Source of the DNA: Candidatus Nitricoxidireducens bremensis
Lineage (GTDB): Bacteria; Pseudomonadota; Gammaproteobacteria; Burkholderiales; Rhodocyclaceae
Length of the DNA: 64,000 bases
Direction of reading: 5' to 3'
NCBI GenBank assembly: GCA_030247725.1
Contig: JAOTRT010000006.1
Location: 62,001-126,000, forward strand
The position numbers were made by a program, and so were the translations under genes. The notes below the pieces were generated by a model that worked only from the letters and a program-made list of their open reading frames with translations, searched no databases and was not told the origin of the DNA. Of the stretch, positions 30,419 through 39,360 are shown piece after piece. Every line of letters starts with the position of its first letter. The first letter of the stretch is position 1.

Positions 30419-31081
30419 TCAGTAGCTGTAGCCCGGCAGGCCCTGGAAGGGCGGCACGCGGCCGACGAGGGCCTCGATCAGGGTCAGCTCGGCGTCCGTG
30501 TGGTTGATGACGAGGGCCGGCACCATGGAGGTGGGCATGGCCCGGTCGGCGTTGATGTACATCGGGCGGTCGTGGTGCAGGCTGCGGATGATCTCCCTGG
30601 CAGCCGGCGCCGCCGTCGGCGTCACCTCCGCCTCGCCGTAGCAGAGGCAGAAGTAGGTGCGGTGGCCTTCCTCCTCGATGTAGCAGCCGGTGCCGCGGAT
30701 GCCGATGGTGGCGGTGGAGATGGAAATGCGCTTGGTGTCCTTGATGTCCACGCGGCCGAACACCGAGAGGATGCGTCCGCTGAGGACGCGCAGGAAGTCG
30801 GCAGTGACGTCGGCGCCGAAGCGCACCACCGAGGCGTCGCGCTGGAGGAAGGCGTCCTGGCCGACGACATACACGGCCTCGCTGTCCGGGCCGGTGGCGA
30901 CGGTGTCGCCCGGCATGACGACCTGGCCCTCCTGGGCCGGGCGGCCATTGACGGCCACGTGGCCGCGTACCCGCCGCAGGCCGGCGGGCAGGCCGGCGGC
31001 GAGGGCCTGCCGCACCGGGCCGAGGGGGCCGGCGGCAGCGGCGAGGGCAAGCAGGCGCAGGATGTCGCGACGGTCGGTCAT
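30419..31081 (-). CDS. Tat-type FecR-domain exported protein
   Basis: A 220-residue protein starting MTDRRDILRLLALAAAAGPLG, a twin-arginine-like signal. It is followed by a FecR domain: RGHVAVNGRPAQEGQVVMPG, then VRFGADVTADFLRVLSG and ISTATIGIRGTGCYIE. FecR domains usually link a TonB receptor to a sigma factor, but here there is no membrane-anchored anti-sigma part, receptor or sigma factor nearby. It therefore belongs to the exported, stand-alone FecR-like group. GAGGAA upstream supports the ATG at 31081. The role is unknown. Confidence 0.8.
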   Translation of the reverse strand: MTDRRDILRLLALAAAAGPLGPVRQALAAGLPAGLRRVRGHVAVNGRPAQEGQVVMPGDTVATGPDSEAVYVVGQDAFLQRDASVVRFGADVTADFLRVLSGRILSVFGRVDIKDTKRISISTATIGIRGTGCYIEEEGHRTYFCLCYGEAEVTPTAAPAAREIIRSLHHDRPMYINADRAMPTSMVPALVINHTDAELTLIEALVGRVPPFQGLPGYSY

Positions 31082-31164
31082 GGCGGATTCCTCGGTCGGA
31101 TGCGGAGCCCCGAGTATAGACGGTCGGGAACCTAGGCCCTGTCGTCCCGGCCCGGCTGGCGTGG

Positions 31165-33609
31165 CTAGACTTCGATGGTGAGGGGAGCGGCCTCGAAGAC
31201 GGCGACCCGGTTGCGGCCGTCGTGCTTGGCGAGGTAGAGGGCCAGGTCGGCGCTTTGGATGATCTCGTCGCGGGTGTGGCCGTGGTTCGGGTAGGCGGCG
31301 ACGCCGAGGGAGATGGTGGCGCGGATGCTCAGGCTGCCGTGGATGAAGCATTGGTCGGCGAAACGGGTGCGCCAGTGTTCGGCCCGCTCGCGTGCCGCAT
31401 CGAGGGGCATCTGGGGCATGAGGACGAGGAATTCCTCGCCGCCGTAGCGGCAGGGCACGTCCTCGGCGCGGGTGTCCTCGCGCAGCAGGGCGCCGAGGGC
31501 CGCCAGCACGTGGTCGCCGGCCTGGTGGCCGTAGGTGTCGTTGAGCGGCTTGAAGTGGTCCACGTCGATCATGACAAGGGCGAGCGGATGGCCTTCGCGC
31601 TTGGCGCGGGCGATCTCCCGCTCCAGGGTCTCGTCCAGGTAGCGGCGGTTGTAGAGACCGGTGAGGGAATCGCGGATGGCCTGCTCCTGGAGGGCGGACT
31701 GGAGGCGGTGGATTTCGTCGAGACGCTGCTGCAGCTCGGCGTTCGCCTCCAGCAGCCGGTCGGCGATGCGCTTGCGCTCGGTGATGTCGCGGCTGACGCC
31801 GAAGTAGCCGACGATTTCGCCGGCGTCGTTGCGCTTCGGCGTCGAGTTCACCTCCACCCAGACCGTGCCGCCTTCCCGGCGCACCTGTTCCAGCTGGAAG
31901 GTGAGCGTGCCGGTGCGTTCGCCGCGGCGCTCGGCGGCGAGGCGCGCGTCGTTCATGGCGCGCGCCGTCTCCTGGGAGGCGGGCGTCAGGCTGCGGCCGA
32001 AGGGGGTGCCGATCACCTCGCCGCGCGGGAAGCCGCGCAGCTTCTCGTCGGCCTCGTTGATGTAGGTGAAGTTCATGCCGGCATCGGTCTGCCAGACCAC
32101 GTCGGCGGTGTTCTCGGCGAGGAAGCGATAGCGTTCCTCGCTCTTCTTCAGGGCCTCGTGGGCCAGCACGCGCTCGGTGACGTTCTCGGAGAAGACGGCG
32201 ACGCGGCGCGCCTCGCCGTCGGCGTCGATGACCGGCACGATGGTGTTGTGCAGGTGCATGCCGCCGCGCTCGTCGTCGATGACGACCGAGCGGCGCTCGC
32301 CGATGGCCTGGGCCACGGCCTGGCGGCGCGCGGCGCGGATGTCGGGCGGCGAGATGTCGAAGATGTTGTGGCCGGCCACGGTTTCCGGCGTGCCGTCGAA
32401 GCGGGCGGCGCCGGCGGTGTTGATGGAGAGGATGGTGCCGTCGGCGGCGATCAGCATGGTGAGGTTTTCCGTCGAGTCCAGCAGGGCCAGCAGGTTGCGC
32501 TGGACGGCCTGCTGGCGCTGCTGGGCGGTTTCCCGTTCGCCGATCTCGGCGGCGAGGCGCCGGCTCAGCAGGCGGAAGCGCCAGGCGATGGCGGCCGCCG
32601 CCAGAAGGACGACGAGGGCGGCAAGGACGGCCGGCAGCAGCCAGCGCGGCGCTTCGCGCGGGTTCGGGTCCCAGATCAGGCCGTCGATGGAATAGGGCGC
32701 GGCGAGCATGCCCACTTCGACGTAGGTTTCTGCCACGTGCTGCCAGCGGCCGGGCTGGCTGGTGCCGATGTCCACCAGGTCCACCTGCATCAGGCGCGCC
32801 ATCTCGGCGGCCTCGAACAGCAGGTGCTCGCGGCTGTGCCGCTTGCTGTAGCGGGCGCGGATGAGGTCGGCGATCTCGGCCGGATGCTTCATGGCGTAGT
32901 GCCAGCCGCGCAGGGAGGCTTCGCGGAAGGCCTTGACGCGCTCGGCGTCCTTGTCGATCTGGGCCTCGGTGGTGAACAGGGTGTCGCCGTAGAAGTCGAT
33001 GCCGTTGGAGCGGGGGCTGAAGGCGTCGTAGGCAAAGCGCGCCTGCTGGAGGGGGAAGGGTTCGTCGGTCTGGTAGGCGGAGATGGCGTCGGTGCGGCCC
33101 TCGATCAGGTCGTTAACATGGAACGAATGGGGCAGCGGCGTGTAGGCGGTGACGCCCTCGCGCCGCAGGTAGGCGAACAGCTCCGTTTCGTGGGGCATCA
33201 GCATGATGCGCCGGCCGGCCAGGTCGTGGATGCTCTGGCTGCTGTTGCCGTTGCGGCGGGCCAGCAGCACCAGGGGCGAATGCTGGAGAATGACGGCGAG
33301 CGCCACCACCGGTTCGCCGCGGGCGCGCCGCAGGGCGAGTTCCGAGGCGCCGACGCCGTACTGGGCCTTGCCGCCGATGACGGCGGCGATGGGGTCCTCG
33401 TGGCCGTCGGCCTCGACGAGTTTCACCTCGAAGCCGGCCTCCCGGTAGTAGCCCTTTTCCACGGCGGCGTAGTAGCCGGCGAACTGGAACTGGTGCTTCC
33501 AGTTGAGCTGCAGCGCGACCTGTTCCAGCGCCGCCGCGGGCAGGGCGAACAGCAGCAGGAGAAGAAGACCGAGGCGCCGCAGGGTGACGGCGGCATTCAC
33601 CGCCGGCAT
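31165..33609 (-). CDS. NMT1/THI5-like periplasmic sensor, PAS-PAS, diguanylate cyclase
   Basis: An 814-residue transmembrane sensor. A signal-anchor (LRRLGLLLLLLFALPAAA) precedes an NMT1/THI5-type periplasmic binding domain opening VALQLNWKHQFQFAGYYAA. A membrane segment near residues 325-345 follows, then two PAS domains (the second with YFGVSRDITERKR), a coiled linker and a GGDEF domain. The catalytic GGEEF is at 723-727 and the inhibitory site RAED at 714-717, so cyclic di-GMP synthesis with feedback is expected. NMT1-type domains bind thiamine-pyrimidine precursors or related small molecules; this one probably senses such a ligand (inference). ATG 33609 was chosen because the signal sequence begins there. 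Confidence 0.88.
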   Translation of the reverse strand: MPAVNAAVTLRRLGLLLLLLFALPAAALEQVALQLNWKHQFQFAGYYAAVEKGYYREAGFEVKLVEADGHEDPIAAVIGGKAQYGVGASELALRRARGEPVVALAVILQHSPLVLLARRNGNSSQSIHDLAGRRIMLMPHETELFAYLRREGVTAYTPLPHSFHVNDLIEGRTDAISAYQTDEPFPLQQARFAYDAFSPRSNGIDFYGDTLFTTEAQIDKDAERVKAFREASLRGWHYAMKHPAEIADLIRARYSKRHSREHLLFEAAEMARLMQVDLVDIGTSQPGRWQHVAETYVEVGMLAAPYSIDGLIWDPNPREAPRWLLPAVLAALVVLLAAAAIAWRFRLLSRRLAAEIGERETAQQRQQAVQRNLLALLDSTENLTMLIAADGTILSINTAGAARFDGTPETVAGHNIFDISPPDIRAARRQAVAQAIGERRSVVIDDERGGMHLHNTIVPVIDADGEARRVAVFSENVTERVLAHEALKKSEERYRFLAENTADVVWQTDAGMNFTYINEADEKLRGFPRGEVIGTPFGRSLTPASQETARAMNDARLAAERRGERTGTLTFQLEQVRREGGTVWVEVNSTPKRNDAGEIVGYFGVSRDITERKRIADRLLEANAELQQRLDEIHRLQSALQEQAIRDSLTGLYNRRYLDETLEREIARAKREGHPLALVMIDVDHFKPLNDTYGHQAGDHVLAALGALLREDTRAEDVPCRYGGEEFLVLMPQMPLDAARERAEHWRTRFADQCFIHGSLSIRATISLGVAAYPNHGHTRDEIIQSADLALYLAKHDGRNRVAVFEAAPLTIEV

Positions 33610-33737
33610 CGGGTTTGGGGTCGCAAAGTAACTGGCGGAGCCTTGGAAACGCATGGGCAGGGTCTCGGGGGCGCGATGACGAACGGCTGGCTATTATCCC
33701 CGAAACCCTGGCCAGCGCGGTGTTTCCCGCACCGGCA

Positions 33738-34163
33738 TCAGCTGCGGCGGCGGATGCAGTCCAGGTAGGCGGCGCCGTCCGGCGGGCTGCGGTCGCGCTG
33801 GGCGCGCCAGACGGTTTCGCCGAGGCATTCGAGGATGTCGTGCAGGGCCGCGTGGCGGTCGCCGTACTTGGCGGCGAGGGCATCGCAGGCAGCGCGGATG
33901 CCGGGCGGCTGGTCGATCTGGAGCTGCTCGGCGATGGCGAGATGGAGCGAGAGATGGAGGAAGGGATTGGTCTCCCCGTCCTCCGGCGTCCATTCCCGCG
34001 CCAGGGCCTCGTCGCCGGCCTCCAGCAGGGTGTGGTATTCGGGATGGAGGGCGACGATGTCGGCCGCCATGGTTTCGAGGGGCGTGGCGGGCAGCTTGTC
34101 GCGGCGCTTGCGCCACGCCTCCACGAGGAAACGGCGGGCCTGGTCGCGGCTAGGATTGAACAT
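33738..34163 (-). CDS. DUF1841-family protein
   Basis: A 141-residue cytoplasmic protein with MFNPSRDQARRFLVEAW at the start, IVALHPEYHTLLE in the middle and NPFLHLSLHLAIAEQ, matching the uncharacterised DUF1841 family of beta- and gammaproteobacteria. It overlaps the end of nth by 14 bases and is probably co-transcribed with it. The function is unknown. Confidence 0.85.
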   Translation of the reverse strand: MFNPSRDQARRFLVEAWRKRRDKLPATPLETMAADIVALHPEYHTLLEAGDEALAREWTPEDGETNPFLHLSLHLAIAEQLQIDQPPGIRAACDALAAKYGDRHAALHDILECLGETVWRAQRDRSPPDGAAYLDCIRRRS

Positions 34164-34788
34164 TCTTCTCGGGAAACTCGCAAAGGTCGGCGATGGCGCA
34201 GGCGGCGCAGGCGGGCTTGCGCGCCTTGCAGGTATAGCGGCCGAGGAGGATCAGCCAGTGGTGGGCATGCTGGCGGAACTCCTCCGGCACGGCCTTGAGC
34301 AGCTTGTCTTCGACGGCGACCACGTCCTTGCCGGGCGCCAGGCCGGTGCGGTTGGCGACGCGGAAGATGTGGGTATCCACGGCGATGGTCGGTTCGCCGA
34401 AGACGATGTTGAGCACCACGTTGGCGGTCTTGCGGCCGACGCCGGGCAGGGCTTCGAGGGCGGCGCGCGCGCGGGGCACTTCGCCGCCGTGCCGCTCCAG
34501 CAGCTGGCGGGCGAGGCCGGCCACGTTCTTCGCCTTGGTCTTGTAGAGGCCGATGGTGCGGATGTAGGGGGCGATGCCCTCCTCGCCGAGGGCGGCCAGG
34601 GCGGCCGGCGTCGGCGCGGCATGGAAGAGCTCGCGGGTAGCCAGGTTCACGCTCTTGTCCGTGGCCTGGGCGGAGAGCACCACGGCGACGAGCAGTTGGA
34701 AGGGACTCGCGTACTCGAGTTCGGTTTCCGGGTGGGGATTGGCCTGCGCCAGGCGGGCGAACAGGCTGCGGATCTGCTTCGGCGTCAT
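34150..34788 (-). CDS. nth: Endonuclease III (DNA glycosylase/AP lyase)
   Basis: Removes oxidised pyrimidines and cleaves the abasic site. The 212-residue protein has the helix-hairpin-helix LPGVGRKTANVVLN with the catalytic Lys, the catalytic Asp in AVDTHIFRV, and the C-terminal [4Fe-4S] motif C-X6-C-X2-C-X5-C in CKARKPACAACAIADLC. In many proteobacteria nth is the last gene of the rnf/rsx operon; here a kinase gene on the other strand separates them. It is followed by the DUF1841 gene. Confidence 0.96.
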   Translation of the reverse strand: MTPKQIRSLFARLAQANPHPETELEYASPFQLLVAVVLSAQATDKSVNLATRELFHAAPTPAALAALGEEGIAPYIRTIGLYKTKAKNVAGLARQLLERHGGEVPRARAALEALPGVGRKTANVVLNIVFGEPTIAVDTHIFRVANRTGLAPGKDVVAVEDKLLKAVPEEFRQHAHHWLILLGRYTCKARKPACAACAIADLCEFPEKNVQS

Positions 34789-34906
34789 GGCGCGAGTGTA
34801 GCCGAAGCGGTACAAAAAATTGTCGCCGGCTGCCGGCGTCGGGGCCGGCTCCTGCGCTATGATCGCCAGCTTCCGCGGCCCCTGTGGGCCCGGAGTTGGA
34901 GTGATC

Positions 34907-36739
34907 ATGGCTGAAACCCAGAACGCTTCCGGCAGCCTGAACGATCTGCTGGATGGCCTGGAGTCCGCCCTGGCGGACTTTCTTGCCGGCACCAGCGACG
35001 TGCTGCCGGCCAGGACAGGCGAACTGCTGCAGGACATCGCGTACCAGGGTGCCCGTGTGCGGCGCGAAGACGTGCGCCAGACGGCCCTCTCCCTGCTGGG
35101 ATTCCATGGCAGCGCCGCGCCGTTGGGCGCCGGCGACCGGGAACAGGTGGCCCTGCTGATCGAGAACCTGGGGCGCGAAATCCGCGCCGAGGCCGGCCGC
35201 AGTGCCGGCATGGGGCGCCTGATCGCTCCCGTTGCCCGCTCGGGGCCGAGCCGCAACAACCAGGTCTGCCTGCTCATCGAGAGCCGCGCCGTGGCCGGCA
35301 TGCTGGAGGCGGCCCTGGCCGATGCGGGCTATGCGCCGCGCATCATCCACGCCATGGGCGATCTGGCGGACTGTGCGCCCGAGTGCGCGCCGGCGGCCAT
35401 CGTCGCCGACCTCTCCGCCTGCCGCAGCGATCCGGACACCCTGGCGACCCTGCGGCGCTTTCGGACCGAAGACGCGACGCGGGTGCACCTGTTCTGCCTG
35501 TCGGGGGCCGACGATTTCGCCGCCCGCCTCGAAGCCGTGCGGCTCGGCGCCACGCGCTTCCTCAAGAAGCCGCTGGACGTCGGCCGCCTCATCGCCATCC
35601 TCAACGGCGTGACGGCGCGCCAGGCCGCCGAGGCCTTCCGCGTCATGCTGGTGGACGACGACCGTTCCCTCACCGACCTGTATGCGGGGGTGCTCGGCGA
35701 GGCCGGCTTCGTCACCCAGGCCTGCAACAGCCCCCTCGAAGCGCCCCGGCTGGTGAAGGAATTCCGTCCCGACGTGATCGTTACCGACATCTACATGCCG
35801 GGCTGCAACGGCCTGGAGCTGGCGGCCCTGCTGCGCCAGGACGAGAGCCTGGTCGACACCCCCATCCTGTTCGTCTCCAGCGAGAACGACATCTACCGCC
35901 AGATGGCGGCCCTCGACCTCGGCGGCGACGATTTCCTCTCCAAACCCGTGCCCATGGATGTGCTGCTGTCGGCGGTGACGGCCCGCTCGCGGCGGGCGCG
36001 CATGCTCAGGCGCATCCGCAGCGAGCTGACGGTGGCGAAGGCCGTGGCCGAGAGCGCCAGCGAAGCCAAGTCGGCCTTCCTCGCCAGCATGAGCCACGAG
36101 CTGCGCACGCCCCTCAACGGCATCCTCGGCTATGCCCAGTTGCTGGAGCCGGAGCTGGAACTCCATCCGAGCCCCGAGGTGCGCGAGTTTCCCAAGGCCA
36201 TCATGCGCGCCGGCTGGCACCTGCTGGACATCATCAACGAGATCCTCGACCTCTCGCGCATCGAGGCGGGGCATCTGGAACTGGCGCCGGAGGCCGTCGA
36301 GGTGGCGGCCATCGTCGCCGAGGCCTGGCAGACCCTGGCGCCCCTGGCGGCCCGCCGCGGCATCGCGACGGCGATGGCGATCCCCGCCGAGGCCTGCGTG
36401 CGCGCCGACCGCAAGCGTTTCCGCCAGGTGCTGCTGAACCTGCTTTCCAATGCGGTGAAATACAACCGGGAGAACGGCCGGGTCGGCGTCGCCGCCCGGG
36501 CCGAGGGCGCCCGCTGGCGCATCACCGTCCGGGACACGGGGGCGGGGATAACGGCGGCCTCCCTCGGCGAACTGTTCAAGCCCTTTTCGCGGCTCCATGC
36601 CGTGGCCGATGGCATCGAGGGCACGGGCATCGGTCTTGCCCTCGTCAAGCGCCTCGTCGAGGCCATGGGCGGCGAGGTCGGCGTGGCGAGCCAGCCGGGC
36701 CTCGGCAGCGAGTTCTGGTTCCTGCTGCCGCGCGCCTGA
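34907..36739 (+). CDS. Soluble hybrid histidine kinase with two receiver domains upstream
   Basis: A 610-residue cytoplasmic protein without membrane segments. Residues about 1-100 are a helical region. A first receiver-like domain (about 105-215) lacks the usual N-terminal acidic pair (LLIES in its place). A second receiver (about 240-360) is complete, with LVDDD, phosphoacceptor Asp294 in VTDIYMPG and Lys in FLSKPV. The histidine kinase core has H397 in MSHELRTPLN, then N-box NLLSNAVKYN and G-boxes DTGAGI and GTGIGLAL. It has no DNA-binding output domain. It is transcribed against nth and rnf, and its partner is unknown. GGAG precedes the ATG at 34907. Confidence 0.88.
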   Translation: MAETQNASGSLNDLLDGLESALADFLAGTSDVLPARTGELLQDIAYQGARVRREDVRQTALSLLGFHGSAAPLGAGDREQVALLIENLGREIRAEAGRSAGMGRLIAPVARSGPSRNNQVCLLIESRAVAGMLEAALADAGYAPRIIHAMGDLADCAPECAPAAIVADLSACRSDPDTLATLRRFRTEDATRVHLFCLSGADDFAARLEAVRLGATRFLKKPLDVGRLIAILNGVTARQAAEAFRVMLVDDDRSLTDLYAGVLGEAGFVTQACNSPLEAPRLVKEFRPDVIVTDIYMPGCNGLELAALLRQDESLVDTPILFVSSENDIYRQMAALDLGGDDFLSKPVPMDVLLSAVTARSRRARMLRRIRSELTVAKAVAESASEAKSAFLASMSHELRTPLNGILGYAQLLEPELELHPSPEVREFPKAIMRAGWHLLDIINEILDLSRIEAGHLELAPEAVEVAAIVAEAWQTLAPLAARRGIATAMAIPAEACVRADRKRFRQVLLNLLSNAVKYNRENGRVGVAARAEGARWRITVRDTGAGITAASLGELFKPFSRLHAVADGIEGTGIGLALVKRLVEAMGGEVGVASQPGLGSEFWFLLPRA

Positions 36740-36751
36740 GGCGCGCTGCCG

Positions 36752-37429
36752 TCAGGCCGCAGCCTGGGCGGCGGTCTGCCGCAGGCGCTGGCGTGCCCGT
36801 TCGTTGGCGCGGGCGTCGAGCCAGTTGCGGCCCGCGATCAGCAGGGCCAGGACGAAGAAGGCCCCTGGCGGCAGGATGGCGACGAGGAAGCCCGGATAGT
36901 CTTCCGGCAGGATCTGCCAGGCCTGGGCGCCGGGCACGATCATCTCGATGCCGGCGAACAGGGTGCCGGAGCCGACCACTTCGCGCAGGGCGCCCAGCAG
37001 GCCGATCACCCAGACGAAGCCGACGCCCATCATGACGCCGTCCCAGGTGGAGGCGCCGACCGGGTTCTTCGCCGCGTAGGCCTCGACGCGCGCCAGCACG
37101 ATGCAGTTGGTGACGATCAGCGGGATGAAGATGCCGAGCACCAGGTAGAGGTCGTGCAGCCAGGCGTTGAAGGCCAGGTCCACCACCGTCACCAGCGCCG
37201 CGATGATGAGGATGAAGACGGGGATGCGGATTTCGTAGGGGATGAAGGCGCGCAGGGAGGAGATGGCCAGGTTGGCCAGGGCCATGACGAGGATGGTGGC
37301 CAGGCCGAGGCTGACGGCGTTGACGACGTTGGTGGATACCGCCAGCAGGGGACACAGGCCCAGCATCTGGGCGAGGATGGCATTCTGCTTCCACAGGCCG
37401 TTGACGGCGATTTCGCGGTGGATGCTCAT
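36752..37429 (-). CDS. rnfE: Rnf electron transport complex subunit E
   Basis: A 225-residue polytopic subunit of the Rnf complex, which couples ferredoxin:NAD+ electron transfer to ion movement across the inner membrane or drives reverse transfer to ferredoxin. It has the family start NGLWKQNAILAQMLGLCPLLAVS with the conserved Cys and IPLIVTNCIVLARVEAY with the second. It is the last gene of rnfABCDGE; its start overlaps the rnfG stop. It converges with the kinase gene with a 12-bp gap. Confidence 0.95.
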   Translation of the reverse strand: MSIHREIAVNGLWKQNAILAQMLGLCPLLAVSTNVVNAVSLGLATILVMALANLAISSLRAFIPYEIRIPVFILIIAALVTVVDLAFNAWLHDLYLVLGIFIPLIVTNCIVLARVEAYAAKNPVGASTWDGVMMGVGFVWVIGLLGALREVVGSGTLFAGIEMIVPGAQAWQILPEDYPGFLVAILPPGAFFVLALLIAGRNWLDARANERARQRLRQTAAQAAA

Positions 37430-38127
37430 TTGCGGTCCTCCTCGTAGCGGCGGCCGGTCTCCAGGGCGAACAGCCGTTCGCGGTATTCGGCGGCCCAGAT
37501 CAGGGCGCGTGCCGTGGCATTGGTGACGGCGCGGGCCGAGATGGTGGCGCCCGTCATCTGGTCGATGGCGCCGCCGTCCTTCCTCACCTTCATCCGGCCG
37601 CCCAGGGCCACATCGTGGCCGAGGCCATTGAACTGGGTGATCCAGGGGCGCTTCTTGTTCCTGTCCTTCTTCGGATCGATGTAGTCACCCAGCCCCGGAG
37701 TCTCCTTGTGGCCGGTGACGCGCACGGCGGCCAGCGTGCCGTCGGCCTTGATCGCCAGGATCAGGGAGATGCGGCCCGAATAGCCGTCGGGTGCCGCGGC
37801 TTCCAGGACCAGGGCCACCGGCTTGCCGTCCTTGCGGGCGCGGTAGAGCTTCGTCGCCTCGCCGGTACCGAGGGCGCGCAGGGGCGGCAGTTCGACGGCG
37901 TCGGCGAGCAGGTCGTTGTCGTAGGCGCCGGCCGGTAGCACCTCGTTGATGAGGCGCAGCTTCTCGGCCTGGGCGCTGGCGTCGAGCAGGGGCTTGGTGG
38001 CCTGGTAGGTGGCCGCCATGAGGGCCGTGAAAATGACGACGAACAGCAGCAGGACGATGGCGGTGCGCGCCGAGACCTGCAGGGCGCCGGGTTCCCGGTG
38101 GGCTTCGACGTGGAGTTCTTCGCTCAT
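37426..38127 (-). CDS. rnfG: Rnf electron transport complex subunit G
   Basis: A 233-residue membrane-anchored flavoprotein. One N-terminal membrane segment (AIVLLLFVVIFTALMAATY) precedes a periplasmic FMN-binding domain. The covalent FMN-threonine motif is MTGATISARAV near the C-terminus, and KETPGLGDYID is conserved in the family. It overlaps rnfD and rnfE at both ends. Confidence 0.95.
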   Translation of the reverse strand: MSEELHVEAHREPGALQVSARTAIVLLLFVVIFTALMAATYQATKPLLDASAQAEKLRLINEVLPAGAYDNDLLADAVELPPLRALGTGEATKLYRARKDGKPVALVLEAAAPDGYSGRISLILAIKADGTLAAVRVTGHKETPGLGDYIDPKKDRNKKRPWITQFNGLGHDVALGGRMKVRKDGGAIDQMTGATISARAVTNATARALIWAAEYRERLFALETGRRYEEDRK

Positions 38128-39146
38128 GCCTGCCCCTTGTCGTCGTGCTTGTGGCCGAACACCGGCGGTTGGGTCCAGGCGTCGATGAGCGGCGCGCAGA
38201 GGTTCATCAGCAGCGTGGCGAAGGCGATGCCGTCGGGATAGGCGCCGAAGACGCGGATGATCCAGGTGATCAGCGCGATGCCGGCGGCGAAGATCAGCTT
38301 GCCTTTGGGCGTGGTGGTGCCCGAGACCGGGTCGGTGACGATGAAGAAGGCGCCCAGCATGGCGCCGCCCGTGAGCAGGTGGAACATGGGGCCGGCGAAA
38401 CGGTCGGGGGCGCCGAGACTGAAGGCGAGGGAGATCGCCGCCAGGGTGCCGAGGAAGGCGGCCGGCATGTGCCAGGTGATGATGCGCTGCTGCAGCAGGT
38501 AGAGGCCGCCGAGCAGGTAGCCGATGGCGATGATTTCCCAGCCCTTGCCGCCGATGTTGCCGAAGGTGGCGTGGCTGCCGAAGATGCCGGACACCGTGGC
38601 GCGGGCTTCGGCCGTGTGCAGCTGGGTACGCATCTGGTCCAGGGGCGTGGCCATGACGATGGCGTCGAGGCTGCGCTCGCCGAAGATGGCCGTCATCTGG
38701 CTGGCGAAGTCGGTGAAGCCGGCCTGAGGCCACTGGGACATGAGCTGGGGGTAGGCGACGATGAGGGTGCAGAAGGCCACCATGGCCGGATTGAAGGGGT
38801 TCTGGCCGAGGCCGCCGTAGAGATGCTTGGCGACGACGATGGCGATCAGCACGCCGAGCACCGTCAGCCACCAGGGGGCGATGGAGGGCACCGTGAGGGC
38901 GACGAGCCAGGCGGTGACGAGGGCGCTGCCGTCGGAGACGAACAGCCAGACGGGCTTGCGGCGCAGGGCCAGCATGGCGGCCTCGGCGGCGAGGCCGGCG
39001 ACGGTGGCGACGGCGAGCTGGACGAAGACGGCGCCGCCGAAATACCAGGCGTAGAGCGCAATGCCCGGCAGCAGGGCGGCGAGCACCCGCAGCATGACGC
39101 TGCGCACGCTGGCCGGTTTGCGGAGGAAGGGGGAGTTGTTCAGCAT
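38124..39146 (-). CDS. rnfD: Rnf electron transport complex subunit D
   Basis: A 340-residue polytopic flavoprotein subunit. It has NSPFLRKPASVRSVMLRVLA at the start, the motif GGLGQNPFNPAMVAF, and ATPLD, the likely covalent FMN-threonine site. ATG 39146 follows a 48-nt leader that also precedes bpt. Unlike the tight spacing elsewhere in the operon, 342 bp separate it from rnfC, filled by two hairpin repeats. Confidence 0.95.
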   Translation of the reverse strand: MLNNSPFLRKPASVRSVMLRVLAALLPGIALYAWYFGGAVFVQLAVATVAGLAAEAAMLALRRKPVWLFVSDGSALVTAWLVALTVPSIAPWWLTVLGVLIAIVVAKHLYGGLGQNPFNPAMVAFCTLIVAYPQLMSQWPQAGFTDFASQMTAIFGERSLDAIVMATPLDQMRTQLHTAEARATVSGIFGSHATFGNIGGKGWEIIAIGYLLGGLYLLQQRIITWHMPAAFLGTLAAISLAFSLGAPDRFAGPMFHLLTGGAMLGAFFIVTDPVSGTTTPKGKLIFAAGIALITWIIRVFGAYPDGIAFATLLMNLCAPLIDAWTQPPVFGHKHDDKGQA

Positions 39147-39191
39147 GTCAGTTGCTCCACCGCGCTGCGCGCCGTCCGCGATGCATGAAAC
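39144..39191 (-). repeat. 48-nt leader repeat, copy 1 (directly upstream of rnfD)
   Basis: On the minus strand this runs from GTTTCAT to CAACTGACATG, ending with the rnfD start codon. It matches 37 of 48 positions of 45785-45832, which ends with the bpt start codon. It has no classical strong Shine-Dalgarno; GGAGCAACTG is the nearest. Confidence 0.7.
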
Positions 39192-39210
39192 GTGAGTACT
39201 ACGGTACACG

Positions 39211-39310
39211 CCCAGGGCGGCGGGTATCCAACTCCCTCCATGTCCCCCGGGCCGAAGAAGCACCGGCCCTCCTCCTTGACTTCCGGGAGTTGGATACCCG
39301 CCATCCTGGG
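39211..39310 (-). repeat. Large hairpin repeat, copy A
   Basis: Arms 39211-39236 and 39285-39310 (26 nt, two mismatches; containing GGCGGGTATCCAACTCCC) surround a 48-nt loop. On the minus strand the loop contains AAGGAGGAGGGCCGG and ends GGGGGACATGGA. The loop is related to that of copy B on the opposite strand, while the arms differ between copies. Confidence 0.85.
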
Positions 39311-39360
39311 CTGGATACGTCCGTGGTTTGAGCCGGCCAAACACCCACGGCGGCATCGGA

